DNA of 64,000 nucleotides from Ophioderma brevispina (lineage: Eukaryota; Echinodermata; Ophiuroidea; Amphilepidida; Ophiodermatidae). Position numbers and translations under genes: made by a program. The notes beneath the pieces are model-generated. The model was given only the letters and a program-made list of their open reading frames with translations. It searched no databases and had not been told where the DNA came from. Positions 44,937 through 55,214 of this stretch are shown here, piece after piece (positions within the stretch are counted from its first letter, which is position 1; every line of letters starts with the position of its first letter). The stretch covers positions 1 through 64,000 of the forward strand of contig JAMKCH010001622.1 in NCBI GenBank assembly GCA_023653785.1, in the 5' to 3' direction.

Positions 44937-45109
44937 AGAAACACGATTATAAGGGTCACTTTGTCACTGTTGTCTGTTGATGATGATGATGTTGTCTGTT
45001 ACACATGCCTTTTTTTGTTTTTCTTTTGTAAAAAGCCATTTCATCAAGATCACAGTGTTGTTGCCTATCAGGAAATCGTCACAATCTTTTCGCTTCATCT
45101 GTTGTGAAA

Positions 45110-45400
45110 AAAGGTTAACATTTGCCTGTAATATCTGTATACTTCAATAGATTTTTACCAAACTTGAGTCATAGGTGCCATGTGGGATCCCTCATTTGTT
45201 GATGAGGTCAAAGCTCACATACCAAGGTCAAAGGTCATGTGAGGTCAAGTTGTAAGATAGACTGAAAATGTAAAATTGACCTCAATTGAAAGTTGAAGTG
45301 CAGTTGGAACCAAACTTGATTTCTGGATATCACACAGAAACTCTCATTTGTTTATGAGAGTCAAAGGTCACATACCAAGGTTAAAGGTCACATGAGGCAT
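45110..45400 (+). repeat. Two-unit ~152 bp tandem repeat with AGGTCA motifs
   Basis: Two units about 152 bp apart share CCAAACTTGA, CTCATTTGTTGATGAGGTCA and ACATACCAAGGTCAAAGGTCA. The first has a perfect direct repeat AGGTCAAAGGTCA (DR1-type nuclear receptor site) near 45225-45237. Such motifs in repeats are not evidence of function by themselves. Confidence 0.7.
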
Positions 45401-46184
45401 ATCATTCACAAACTGCGACGGCAGGCGACACTAGCGGTCCAAGGACGGCCATGTATTGTTTAATAGTTATATAAGCAATAGTAATATGCATGTCCAGGCC
45501 TAGGTGAAGACTGGTTATAATCTTGAAACTAATACAAGAAAGTATGACTGTTTGCAGGTGTACTTTAACCATACTCTCGATTACAGAAAAAGATGGCATT
45601 ACATATTTGGTATAATAAAAACTATATAAAAACATTACAAGGTGGAAGTAGTACTGGGTCCTATAGTCGGGGACAGAATTAAGTGATCAATTGCGCATAT
45701 GTCATGGTTTGTCATTTAGTGTTGCAAACCGTGATTGGTGTGAATATAGCATTTGGGCGGGGCATACTCAAAGAAAAAAAAGATTCACATAAGTAAACTT
45801 ACTGCGTTAGAAGCTACTGCTGTTCACAGATGAGTATTCACGACCAGGTGACAGTTCTGTATACTGTCAATTTACGTCAGACGCGCATATGCTCACCGTA
45901 TTCCCTCCCTGACTATAATCGTAATGTGTCCTCTCTGGGGATAATATAGAAAGTGAAGTCCATTTTTGGACCGCGGCCAAAAGTGGCTAATTTTATCCAT
46001 AATTGAGAGGGTGGTCACAAGTCAGCTAAATCTAACCTTAAATTTACCTTATTTTAAGCCATTTCTGAATTTCAATATAGTGTCAAATATTTTAGCTAAG
46101 ATAAATTATAAGAAGACCACAGTTGATTACCAAGGACAATTTACTTTAATCCTTGGGCACTACCTGTCTATCTATCAGCATCTA

Positions 46185-46375
46185 AGCTCTATTTTGATTG
46201 GTTACTTGGAAGGTAATATCATGTAATGAGCAAATCAGAGATACTCATAAAATGGTGGTATGGTTTACAGAAATATAGAAGCACTATTTTGATTGGTTAC
46301 TCAGAGGGCTATCTCACGGTATGTCCTGTAATGAGCCAATCAGACAGATTGTACCATAGGTGGTAGTGCCTAGGG
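46185..46375 (-). repeat. CCAAT-containing repeat family H, inverted copy
   Basis: TTTTGATTGGTTACTCAGAG, GGCTATCTC and GTCCTGTAATGAGCCAATCA are the reverse complement of 21775-21835. The following GGTAGTGCCTAGGGGGTTAA is in the same orientation as in the duplication (GGTAGTGCCTAGAGGGTTAA), so the family has a fixed flank with an invertible or palindromic core. Confidence 0.55.
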
Positions 46376-46490
46376 GGTTAACCATGTTTGCTATTAGTCT
46401 TCTACACAGTCTGTGTGACTTTGTATTTCAATAACATAAATACAATAAAAATTTACTTTATTGGCCATATTCATTGACTTCCCCATACAG

Positions 46491-46664
46491 TAGTTTCCGT
46501 AATCTGACCCATCTGACACACTTTTTCTGACACACTTTTTCTGACACACTTATGAATTCGGAAACCTAAACAGAATAAACCTGTGCTTTATTCTGTGAAG
46601 GGTTTCGAATTCGTAAGTGTGTCAGAAAAAAGTGTTCCAGATGGGTCAGGTTACGGTAAATCCC
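46491..46664 (+). mobile_element. Hairpin MITE with 11-bp target duplication (Mutator-like)
   Basis: Two ~65 bp arms are inverted copies: left TTTCCGTAATCTGACCCATC and TGACACACTTATGAATTCGG, right CGAATTCGTAAGTGTGTCAG and GATGGGTCAGGTTACGGTAA. The left arm has a small internal duplication of CTGACACACTTTTT. The element is flanked by identical TCCCCATACAG at 46480-46490 and 46665-46675. A 9-11 bp duplication is typical of Mutator-like transposases. 174 bp, non-coding, strong hairpin if transcribed. Confidence 0.75.
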
Positions 46665-46679
46665 TCCCCATACAGGACT

Positions 46680-47490
46680 CACCGAGTCGATTACCCACAA
46701 GTTTTAATGCCATGCATGTTATTGAAGTATCGATCATAAAGTTACCAGTACTCGTTTCTCTTCATAAATTTACAAGGATTCTTGTTATGAATCCATATTA
46801 TAATATAAATCAATCGTAAAAGTCCTTTATGAAATTAATCTGTCATACGTAGTGATTCGTCTGAAGTAGCAATGTTCCATATTTTTTTTTAAATTGACCC
46901 CTGGTTTAACTGACTTAATTATCTAAGCAAAGTGTTATGCTATTTGTGGTTGATTACTTTTGAATTTTTGCCAATGCAATAGACCTAATCCTTCCATAAT
47001 ATAACTGTATGCTAATGCAATAGACGTAAACCTTCCACAATAGACGTAAACCTTCCATCCCGCAGCTCCAAATCTTATAATTACTCCAATGAGATCATCT
47101 TTGAGCATATGTCAGGTCTTTCTATGGTGTAGATATATTTATTACATTAATTTAGTACACAGATCACTATGGTCATTATCATGACATTTTATGCATATTT
47201 TATGTAACAGTGTGTATATAAAATGATCATCATAATGAATATATCAACTAGTTGATTTTATTTAAGAGTTTGTGATAGTGTGTTTTGAGTGTATCTTTGT
47301 CTGTTTTAACAAAACTATAGTAGCACTGATATAAAAACACATTGCTACATGAGGCAGGGCATCAATGCTCATAATGACTTGTTTTTTGGCCCCCACAAAC
47401 ATGTTGCAGAGGGCCTATGTGATCATGCAGATGGGTGCTTGGATGTCTGCCTCAATGCCTGCTTGGATGTCTGGATGTTCAACAAAATTC
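46680..47490. other. AT-rich non-coding DNA
   Basis: A short direct repeat GCAATAGACGTAAACCTTCC (about 46975-47060, three partial units) is the only structure seen. Confidence 0.4.
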
Positions 47491-47772
47491 ATTAATCCAC
47501 TCTACAGACTAAAACCGATAAGTTAATGAACTTATAACATGGCACAGCGATAGAACATTATGAGGTCATGTGCTGTATACACTTTGGACAGGTTATGAAT
47601 ATTAATGAGCTCATTTGCATTTTTGAAGAAAATTAATCCACTCTTCAGACTAAACCGATTAGTCAATGAACTTATAACATGGCACAGCGATAGAACATTA
47701 TGAGGTCATGTGCTGTATACTTTTTGGACAGGTTATGAATATTAATGAGCTTATTTACATATTTTCAATAAA
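47491..47772 (+). repeat. Two-unit tandem repeat, period 141 bp
   Basis: ATTAATCCACTCTACAGACT at 47491 and ATTAATCCACTCTTCAGACT at 47632 start two nearly identical 141 bp units containing AACATGGCACAGCGATAGAA, CATTATGAGGTCATGTGCTG and GGTTATGAATATTAATGAGC. Low divergence suggests recent duplication. Confidence 0.85.
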
Positions 47773-48028
47773 ATGTGATTAAACCACAATTTAGAGGGCC
47801 ATCTAAATTACGCACTGCATAAGAATCTAAACCACTGGACCACTCTCTCCTTGGTGTAGCCCTTTCACGGAAAACCTTCATTTTGATAGCCTGTTTTTTT
47901 TTTAAAGTGAGTATTTTTCCAAATCTATTTTGAGAAAGAAATGGTTAAAAGAATTACTTCCTTTGCTTGCCTCCTTTGGGTGAGCCTACTAGTGTTGTGC
48001 ATAAAACTGATTCATATTTGACAGTAAA

Positions 48029-48332
48029 CAGTGGTGTACTGGCCGGGGATGCGGGGCAGGGGGAAAGTTACCCCTCGGGCTCTAAAAAGTGGGACGATAC
48101 GGACCAAAATATACATTTTTATCCCTCTTCTTCGGGAAATTTCGACCAATTTCAGCCTAAATTTTGGCAGAATTTCAGTAAAATTGGCGATTTTCACGCG
48201 CCCCACGCCCATTTTGTTAACTTCACATTTTAATTGGAGCCAACACCTTGACGACATACAAATTTTGCCCCCTCTGGCGGGACGACTTGGAAACTTTGCC
48301 CCCTCTGGATTGACTGCCTCGGTACGCCACTG
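48029..48332 (+). mobile_element. hAT-type MITE (CAGTGG ends), 8-bp target duplication
   Basis: A 304 bp element starting CAGTGGTGTACTGGCC and ending GGCAGTC-region...GGTACGCCACTG, with termini inverted over about 11-13 bp (CAGTGGTGTAC / CAGTGGCGTAC). Identical ACAGTAAA octamers flank it (48021-48028, 48333-48340). Its interior carries two CCCCCTCTGG repeats. The long frames crossing it on both strands are by-products. Confidence 0.88.
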
Positions 48333-48439
48333 ACAGTAAATGTCCAAATGCCTGATTTGTGCTGGTAAATTTTCAAAAATAATCCTGATTTTAAAACGGC
48401 TTTCAAAATGAATGCTCTCATGAAAGGATGCACACAAAA

Positions 48440-48614
48440 ACATTTTATTAATCATGTTATCTATGCACACGTCCAGGTCATCTGAGTAAGCACAGGTTAC
48501 TCGAGGCGCCAATTTGACCATCTCATAACTGTCTTTCGTCCAAATCAAAAGCTCACTATTAAGAACATTGGAATCCTGCCTCATGTAGGGAAGTGTATTT
48601 GGAAAAAGTTCCAT
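48440..48614 (-). other. Open, protein-like segment, unrecognised
   Basis: From an ATG at 48614 (minus strand) the text MELFPNTLPYMRQDSNVLNS, ELLIWTKDSYEMVKLAPR, VTCAYSDDLD is compositionally protein-like before the frame runs into the neighbouring hAT MITE. Part of the DNA (48563-48603) resembles 39429-39475, so it may belong to a dispersed repeat or decayed transposon ORF. No family recognised. Confidence 0.2.
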
Positions 48615-49109
48615 AAGTACAGCTTTAAATTCTACAGCAAATTTTTATTTATTTATGGTCTTACACTAACAAATACCTTAACCTTTAGACCAAAAATGAA
48701 AAAAAAAGTTACATGTATATATATGTGCTACTTTAGTTCTCTTAAATTAGGCTGTTAAAGATGCACTTGAAACCATCTTATGCAATGCCTTAAGGTTAGA
48801 TATACATACTTAAAGCCTTTTCTCAAATTCCTTCAAACCACAGTGCTCTTCTGAAAAGTAGGATTTAAGTGCTATAGGAAATATGTCAAGGTGTGAGATA
48901 TTAGATTCTTGTTATCAGGTCAAAATAACACAATAGTTGAATACAGATGTTGCACTTATCACAAATGTCACCATCCAGGAATTCCTTTCCAAAGTATCGA
49001 TAGGTTGCATTGAGTGTCTGACCTCAAATTTGTATGTCATTTAAAGTTTGACATTCTGTTAGGCAATTTTGAATATTTAATCATTCCACTTAAAGTCTTC
49101 TGAAAGCCC

Positions 49110-49392
49110 CAGAGGGTGTTTTGAACCAATCCCATAATGCAATGCAATGTGCCTATACTGTACTGTACTAACTCATGTCAGTACTCAGGGATAAGTGTTC
49201 AAGAAGTTTCAGGACCACAGTTCATGATCATGATAAAAAAAATCCTTAGGTACTAGTGCTTTGTGGGCTAAAATGAGTGTAAAAGTCAGGGTTTCTATGT
49301 GTACGAATAGGATTTTTGTGGGATCACATGACCTTATTGAGATTACATTCCCAAAACTGGTGCATTGTGGGTTGGACTCAAAACACCCTCTG
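49110..49392 (+). mobile_element. hAT-type MITE family B, copy 3
   Basis: Ends CAGAGGGTGTTTTGAACCAA and inverted TCAAAACACCCTCTG, 283 bp, with the flanking direct repeat TGAAAGCCC at 49101-49109 and 49393-49401. The interior matches 42143-42433 (TGTACTAACTCATGTCAGTA, GATCACATGACCTTATTGAG). This is the best-preserved copy for defining family ends. Confidence 0.85.
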
Positions 49393-49542
49393 TGAAAGCC
49401 CCATCAGATGTACACAATGCAATATCTTTTCTTTTCATATTTGGACTGAAATTCAATTTTTAAGCAATAGGAAAAAGCTTAGTCTGCCAGGCGAGCCATT
49501 GGTTCAACATTTCAACACGTAAATTTCCACAACCGTGGTTAA

Positions 49543-49798
49543 ATGCACTATCAGTGATCCACGCAAAAGTTTAACAAATTTTAAAAATTGACAAAAAAAG
49601 AGAAAACTGCAGTCTTCATTCTTTTGCATATTACAGTATAGACATTGGCCATCAACATTGAATAAAATATAAATTTTGATCCTTATTAGGTTGTATTAAA
49701 TGTTACGATACCTGCTTGTAATTTTGTTACAAAAATGCAAAAATCTGATGTTTTATGATTTGTTCAGATTTCTGATTAACAAATCACTGATAGTGCCT
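49543..49798 (+). mobile_element. TTAA MITE family E, copy 2
   Basis: Flanked by TTAA at 49539-49542 and 49799-49802. Left end ATGCACTATCAGTGATCC, right end AAATCACTGATAGTGCCT. 256 bp, with a shorter interior than copies 1 and 3. Non-coding. Confidence 0.8.
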
Positions 49799-50137
49799 TT
49801 AATGGTATCGGTTATGCAGTTTTGCATAAATCTGCCAGAAAGACCTAATTATTCCATCGCAGAGGTGTCCCTAATTTGTAATGTTTGTAACTTTCATCAG
49901 AAGTATCTCTGACTTAGGAAGATACTCATTTTTGTAGCTGACAAATACGGCCCTTAGATACAGGAGGGGTAGTCATAGAGGAATCATAAATCGCTCTAGT
50001 TTCATAATAAAAAGAGGGCGTTTCCTTATTCATTTTCGGTATTTGTTAATTTGGAGGTAGACTATGTGTACGTGTAAAGATACGGGTTTGTCAAAATAAG
50101 GGCACCCTTTGTACAAACGCTTTGTATGTCCCTTTAA

Positions 50138-50488
50138 AGACACTATCAGTGATTCATCCGAAAGAGTCAAAATATTTGAAATTTGCAGATGTGGTTTAAA
50201 AGTGAAGTATAAGTCTGTGGAACCCTCATAAGTTACTTTCTTCAACTGAAGAATTGACAGAAAAGGAAGCAAACTGTAGGGTTCAAGATATCTCTCCATT
50301 CAGTTACGTGTTGTAGTAAGTGTCCGAACGGACAGTAATAACTAATATATCCAATTTTGTCCTTATTACGTTGCTTCTTGCCCTATTTGTAGAATATGTT
50401 GGGGTACCTGTACTTGTTACAGACATGCAAAAATCTGATTTTGATAATTTTTTCGATTTTCTGATTTTGCAAATCACTGATAGTGCCT
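50138..50488 (+). mobile_element. TTAA MITE family E, copy 3
   Basis: Flanked by TTAA at 50134-50137 and 50489-50492. Ends AGACACTATCAGTGATTC and AAATCACTGATAGTGCC. 351 bp; the interior includes GTGTCCGAACGGACAGTAAT, a small palindrome also present in copy 1. The 113- and 111-codon frames here read the element on either strand. Confidence 0.82.
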
Positions 50489-50660
50489 TTAACTTTAGAA
50501 TGGTGAATTCAAAACACCGCAAAAATATTTTTGACCCATATGGTTTACAAGTATTGTGGTTTGATAGCGTGGAACTTTCAAACCACCAAAAACGGTTTTC
50601 AATCTGTAAAAGAAATGCAAAAAAAATGAAATACCACACAAGTTATCTCTGCAATAAGTG

Positions 50661-50806
50661 ATGTCTTACAAACCTGCTAACGAGACCGTATTCCACTATG
50701 ACACCGTCAAGCCACCAGGGAGCTATGTGGCTGGAAACAAGATGCATACATATTCCCAAACTACAATACACTTAAGCTGTCAATCGATCCATGTGTTTCA
50801 ACGATT
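50661..50806 (+). other. Short open frame with protein-like text, unrecognised
   Basis: A 48-codon plus-strand frame, MSYKPANETVFHYDTVKPPG SYVAGNKMHTYSQTT in part, has balanced composition and moderately GC-rich codons compared with surroundings. No splice donor in a convincing position and no family recognised. Listed only as something to test. Confidence 0.15.
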
Positions 50807-51130
50807 GTGACAGGGGATATCATTGACAGGTGAACGTATTGTAAAGTATGGAATGCGTCTATCTTGTCCACCAACATGGTGGCTATTGAATACCGGGTAC
50901 TATACACTAACGAACCTGTATAGATTTCAGTTATATGCAGTGTGAGATGCATACAGAGACATAATGCCTAACTTTCACGCAAGAAGCAAGATGTGGAGAA
51001 GTGATGGCATTGTCTGCGATGAATCTGAACCCGCATAAACATGAAATCTATCTAAAGGTTGTAACTTTATATCCCTAATAAGTGCCGATATTGATAAGGT
51101 GTACGCAATCCAATATGGGATTACTTATAA

Positions 51131-51634
51131 AGCAATAATGGCACATTTTTTAAAGAGCGCCCCCAATTTTCAAAATTTGATATTTTGGCACAGTTATGTT
51201 GGTAATTGTCTAGGAAACTATACCTGCGAACGAGAATGCTAAAAAATGCATATTTATCATAAAATAAGCGATTTTGTAATAAGAATTTTGATCCCAGATT
51301 GGACTTAACGGCAGAGCTGGAAATGCTACGTTTATGTCCGTCCATGATGAAATAGTGCCACCTCGAGAAAATAACCTCTAACTTGATTTGCCTGAACCAA
51401 TAAAACAACTAATGGATGAGCGTAGACACGTACATGGCGCTATTTCCCGGCTATTTCACATTGGAAGGCCGTTTCCAGCAGCCGTTGAATTATTGTCATT
51501 TGTGAGACACACACATTTTCGAGCTTAACCATTCACAGGTATGGTTTACTAGCCAGTTACCAATGCAACCATGTAAAAATCTAAATTTTTTTGAAAAATT
51601 GGGGGCGCTCCTCAAAAAATGTGCTAATATTGCT
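51131..51634 (+). mobile_element. TTAA foldback MITE family A, copy 4
   Basis: Ends AGCAATAATGGCACATTTTT and inverted AAATGTGCTAATATTGCT. Right flank TTAA (51635-51638), left flank ATAA (51127-51130, one mismatch). The arms share GAGCGCCCCCAATTTT, GGTAATTG and the GGCTATTTC/GAAATAG context. 504 bp. The right arm contains AATGGATGAGCGTAGACACG, as in the truncated copy at 15717. Confidence 0.82.
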
Positions 51635-51639
51635 TTAAA

Positions 51640-53290
51640 TCCCTCTGTGTGAAAAAAGACGCTCACATTCCAATCTAATACCTTAGCGTTTATGCTAAGT
51701 ATAGCATTTGTGCTAATTGGATGTTGAAGATCCATCTTCTCAAGCTTTTATGAGAGTTTAATACATTTAATCATGTATGTCAAAGTATTACTGTTGAACT
51801 TTACATTGTATGAATTGTATTTTGAAATTTTGTAATTCAAAATTCCTCATTTGTAAAGTCTGCTAAATTTGGCACAACTTATTGGCAGCCATCTTGGATG
51901 GGTGAAGGAAGGATAAATGGTGATACGAAATTGAGATATCGTCAAGGAACTTTGCACCTGGAGCACAATGTGTTTTCTCATCTCATAGTGGCAGCTATAA
52001 TTATGTTACATGTATGTGGATTATTCCATTATGTATTAAGTATTACAAAAGAACAACCTGCCAGCACAAGAGTGTGTGGCACACTGATGTCCACAATGAT
52101 CTTGTGATCAATAGGTTGTAGGTTTGAACCCCGTAGGCACAATGATCTTGTGATCAGGTTGCAGTTTCGAACACTAGTCCTATAATTTAATTTATATTTT
52201 TGTGGGAGGTAAAGGAGAATTAATTGGTATTAAGAATGAATAGCTGCCACATGAGGTTAGTAAAGAAGTTGTGGTCCAGGAGCACAGTTTGTTTGTTTTA
52301 CGATATCTCAGCTTTGCAAATGGTAACAGGTTTGGTTGCCTGTGAATTAATTATAAACTGTGGGATTGATTTAAATTACCCTTTGTATAAAAAAGTTAAG
52401 AGATCATGGACAGTGAGATAAACAATTATGACCTGTCATGTAAAGGAGAATGGAAATATATTATCACAGAAATATGAGTCGTCCATAATGATAATATCTG
52501 TCCATATACATTCAACTGTATAATTCCAGTAAATTTGCCATGTTTAACTCAGTATCAAAATGATTTTATATGTATAAACAATATGACTGTATTTGTTTAT
52601 TCTTATGTTTGTCAATATCTTTCCTTTGTTTTCTTCTATATCTGTATTCATGCTTTGATTTTTTTAAATATTTGTAGGGTAGGGATCAAACCATACAATT
52701 AATGGTAGACATAAAGTGTAGCCAATTTCTCTTTGAGACTGACCATTGTGTTTAACTTTTAGGTGTCGGTTTAAAGGGACAGGAGGAGATTTTTTGAGGA
52801 TACAAATTTCTCTCAATTTGCACCTGATCGGTTGTAGAAAACCTACTGAGAACATTTCAAAGGTTTATTGGACAGCAAGTAAGAAACGAAACCAAAAACT
52901 ATGTTTTAAACTTGACTGCTATCATAATCATCCCCAAAGCATGCTTCGATTTTTCTGTCATGGTGTACATACATCCAACTGTCCCTCATTGAACCAGTTT
53001 GGTATTAATCTGGCTGCGCACACAAAAAGTGTCACTGATGGGCTAGGCCATTCATTCCGTCAAGTGCTAATGTCACAACATCATACAATGCATGACGGAA
53101 TAAATTATAATACCTCATTTGCATCCATGGGACTTCTATATAAAACGTCTACCATGTATACACTAATAATCACCCTTGCTAACTCATCTAAATGTGCACA
53201 TTGTGCATTATTAAGGTGATGCTAACACAGGTGATTATTAGTACATCACATTGGAATGCTTATTTTTGCTTGGGATGGGCCAAATATTAG
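51640..53290. other. Non-coding DNA with weak SINE-like motif
   Basis: ATGATCTTGTGATCA occurs twice (about 52095 and 52142), separated by GGTTGTAGGTTTGAACCCC, whose GGTTTGAACCC resembles a pol III B box; no A box is placed correctly. The 157-codon plus-strand frame at 52746-53219 has no known motif. Small inverted repeat TAATAATCACC/GGTGATTATTA at about 53164 and 53230. Confidence 0.35.
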
Positions 53291-53293
53291 TGA

Positions 53294-53417
53294 GGTTTAG
53301 ATGCCATACACAATGTGTTCTTGTATGTGAAACATGGTATTCTTTTGTTCTATCAATCAATGAACAAAAGAATCCACATTCCAAGTACAGGTACACTTTG
53401 CACATGACATCTAAACC
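53294..53417 (+). repeat. Long imperfect hairpin
   Basis: GGTTTAGATG at the left and CATCTAAACC-like sequence at the right bracket two ~57 nt inverted arms that close on a perfect inner stem ATTCTTTTGTTC / GAACAAAAGAAT around an 11-nt loop. Probably the core of a foldback element; no target duplication was identified. Confidence 0.6.
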
Positions 53418-53530
53418 TGCTGCCTATTACCTGTATGTTGAAACCTGTTACCATCATTCTGGTTCTCTGGTAATAAGACCAGTATTTTTATTCACCTTAA
53501 AGCTGATGCTACACTTGTCATATTAGACAT

Positions 53531-53760
53531 GGTCCGTATACACAAAACGTTAGACCAAGTTAAAGTTATACCTGGTCTAAGTCAAAATTAGTTTTGACAG
53601 TTATTCACATTTTCTTCATAAAGTAACTTCCAAATTCAAGATTGAAATGTAAATTTCAAAATAAATACAAAATACCTGATGTCAATACAAAGGAAATTGT
53701 CTTTTCTGGTGGGACTAAATTACACTTAGAGCAGGTCTAACTCTTTTGTGTATACAGACC
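53531..53760 (+). mobile_element. MITE with GTATACACAAAA inverted ends
   Basis: Left end GGTCCGTATACACAAAACGT then TAGACC; right end is the inverse GGTCTGTATACACAAAAGAG then TTAGACC. 230 bp with termini matching over about 28 bp. The flanks do not give a clear target duplication, so the superfamily is undecided. Non-coding. Confidence 0.65.
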
Positions 53761-54230
53761 TATGTTTTTGGTTTGATCCCTTAAGGTGTTTTTAGCACTA
53801 CCCTATTTGTGAGGGTTGGCAACATATTAGGGCACTTTAACTATAGTTTTGTTCAATTGCCCTCAGATATTTCCAAATACAAGTGTATGTATTAAAGAGA
53901 CATTCATAATGTCTAGCTTTGTCCCCCAACGTGCCTAAAGTAAATTAAAGATTTGGTTATCATCTGAAACATTGGCATACTTATGTGTGCCAAATCAGAT
54001 AGCTGATTCAATTTCCTCTAAAATAAAGTCAGGATTTTGTCATTTCTGTCCACTTGGTCTATCACTGCGATGCAAAATTTTGCTGACAATCAGAATCAAC
54101 TGGAATTTTGGAGATGCCCATTTTAACAATATAATATCTGAATCATGAAATTGTCATTCAGGTATATGTTTTGCCTTGCTTATGTTGATTAAAGCCAAAA
54201 ACAAGCATTTTTTTAAAAAATATTATAAAC

Positions 54231-54492
54231 ATATCGTCATGTGAATGCAACAAGGGCATAAGTGCAATAGCTGCCATTTGTCAGAAATTCCCACAAACCT
54301 ACTATTATGCCAAGTCTTTGGTCAGTGACTCTTGAAACGATTCTTCAGGTGACCCCTGTCGCATGAAGAAACATTTTAAGAACCACTTACTCAAGGAAAG
54401 ATAAATTGAGTTATCCAAATACGTGGCAGCACACAGATGTGTCACATGGCAGCTATTGCGCTTACAACCTTCTTGTATTCACACAATGATAT
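54231..54492 (-). mobile_element. Foldback repeat family C, copy 2 (empty site)
   Basis: Ends ATATCGTCATGTGAATGCAA and inverted AATATCATTGTGTGAATACA; subterminal CAATAGCTGCCAT appears inverted at both ends. About 262 bp. It is the reverse complement of the outer parts of 29310-29990 and lacks the nested Harbinger-type MITE, showing the uninterrupted form. Confidence 0.7.
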
Positions 54493-54499
54493 TAGTTGT

Positions 54500-55095
54500 T
54501 CTGCTTATTTTACACAACTCCTCTTCAGCTGACATAACTGGAACAAAATATTGATGACTTGAAAGTATTAGCTTTATAATCTAAATTTTGGACTTGCGAT
54601 TTACTTACTGGAAATTTGTCATAATGAAATTGAACAGAGCTATGGTTAATGTTCTAATATGTTGCAACCTGTCCAATATTTGTTGCTACCAAATTTTGAA
54701 ATTAAAATAAAAAATAGAAAGCCTTGAGCTGGGTGCCTATTATGTATGATTGTTATTCATTTTTCTGTAATTTTATAAATAATTTTGCACTGCATTCCTT
54801 TACATAATAATTCCAAACAAAATAAATCAACATGGATTGTCAAAACAGTTTGTAGCTTGTTTTAATTTCTATTTGGACTATTTAATTATTTAATATGTAC
54901 AAGTGTACTTTAGTTAATTGTTATGAATAATTTAGTTTTGCATGTGGCTGGTCATCAATCTTGCTTTTACAGTTCCATAGGGTGGAAAGGACTTGAAGTT
55001 GTTAAATAGGTACAAGAAAATGCAAATAGCAATTGTACCTGTGTTTGTGTCAAGTCTACGACGGGACCAGAAAGCATTGAATATTGGGTTGGTGT
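54500..55095. other. AT-rich non-coding DNA
   Basis: Nothing recognised. Confidence 0.4.
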
Positions 55096-55098
55096 GAC

Positions 55099-55211
55099 AT
55101 CATTAGTGAAACTATTGATTTTTCAGAGAGTAAAGAAGTAATAGACAAATTCAGGTGACTGGTGTGAATCTATTCATGAACTGACTGAAAATCAATAGTT
55201 TCACTAATGAT
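55099..55211 (+). repeat. Near-perfect 28-bp inverted repeat with 58-nt loop
   Basis: Left arm ATCATTAGTGAAACTATTGA continuing TTTTTCAG; right arm its inverse with one A fewer. The arms (55099-55126 and 55185-55211) would form a stable stem. The loop is unstructured AT-rich sequence. Possibly a MITE remnant or a structured transcript; no target duplication seen. Confidence 0.7.
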
Positions 55212-55214
55212 TGT

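Noticed and set aside
42660..47772. POU octamers (ATGCAAAT/ATTTGCAT) in three tandem repeats
   Set aside because: A few matches to an AT-rich 8-mer are expected by chance in 64 kb of this composition; not all repeat units keep the motif.
48012..48614. 200-codon minus-strand frame as one gene
   Set aside because: Most of it crosses a hAT MITE with clear target duplications; only the first ~55 codons are protein-like and are listed separately with low confidence.
52746..53219. 157-codon plus-strand frame
   Set aside because: Cys/His-rich by eye but without regular zinc-finger spacing or recognised family; composition consistent with chance.
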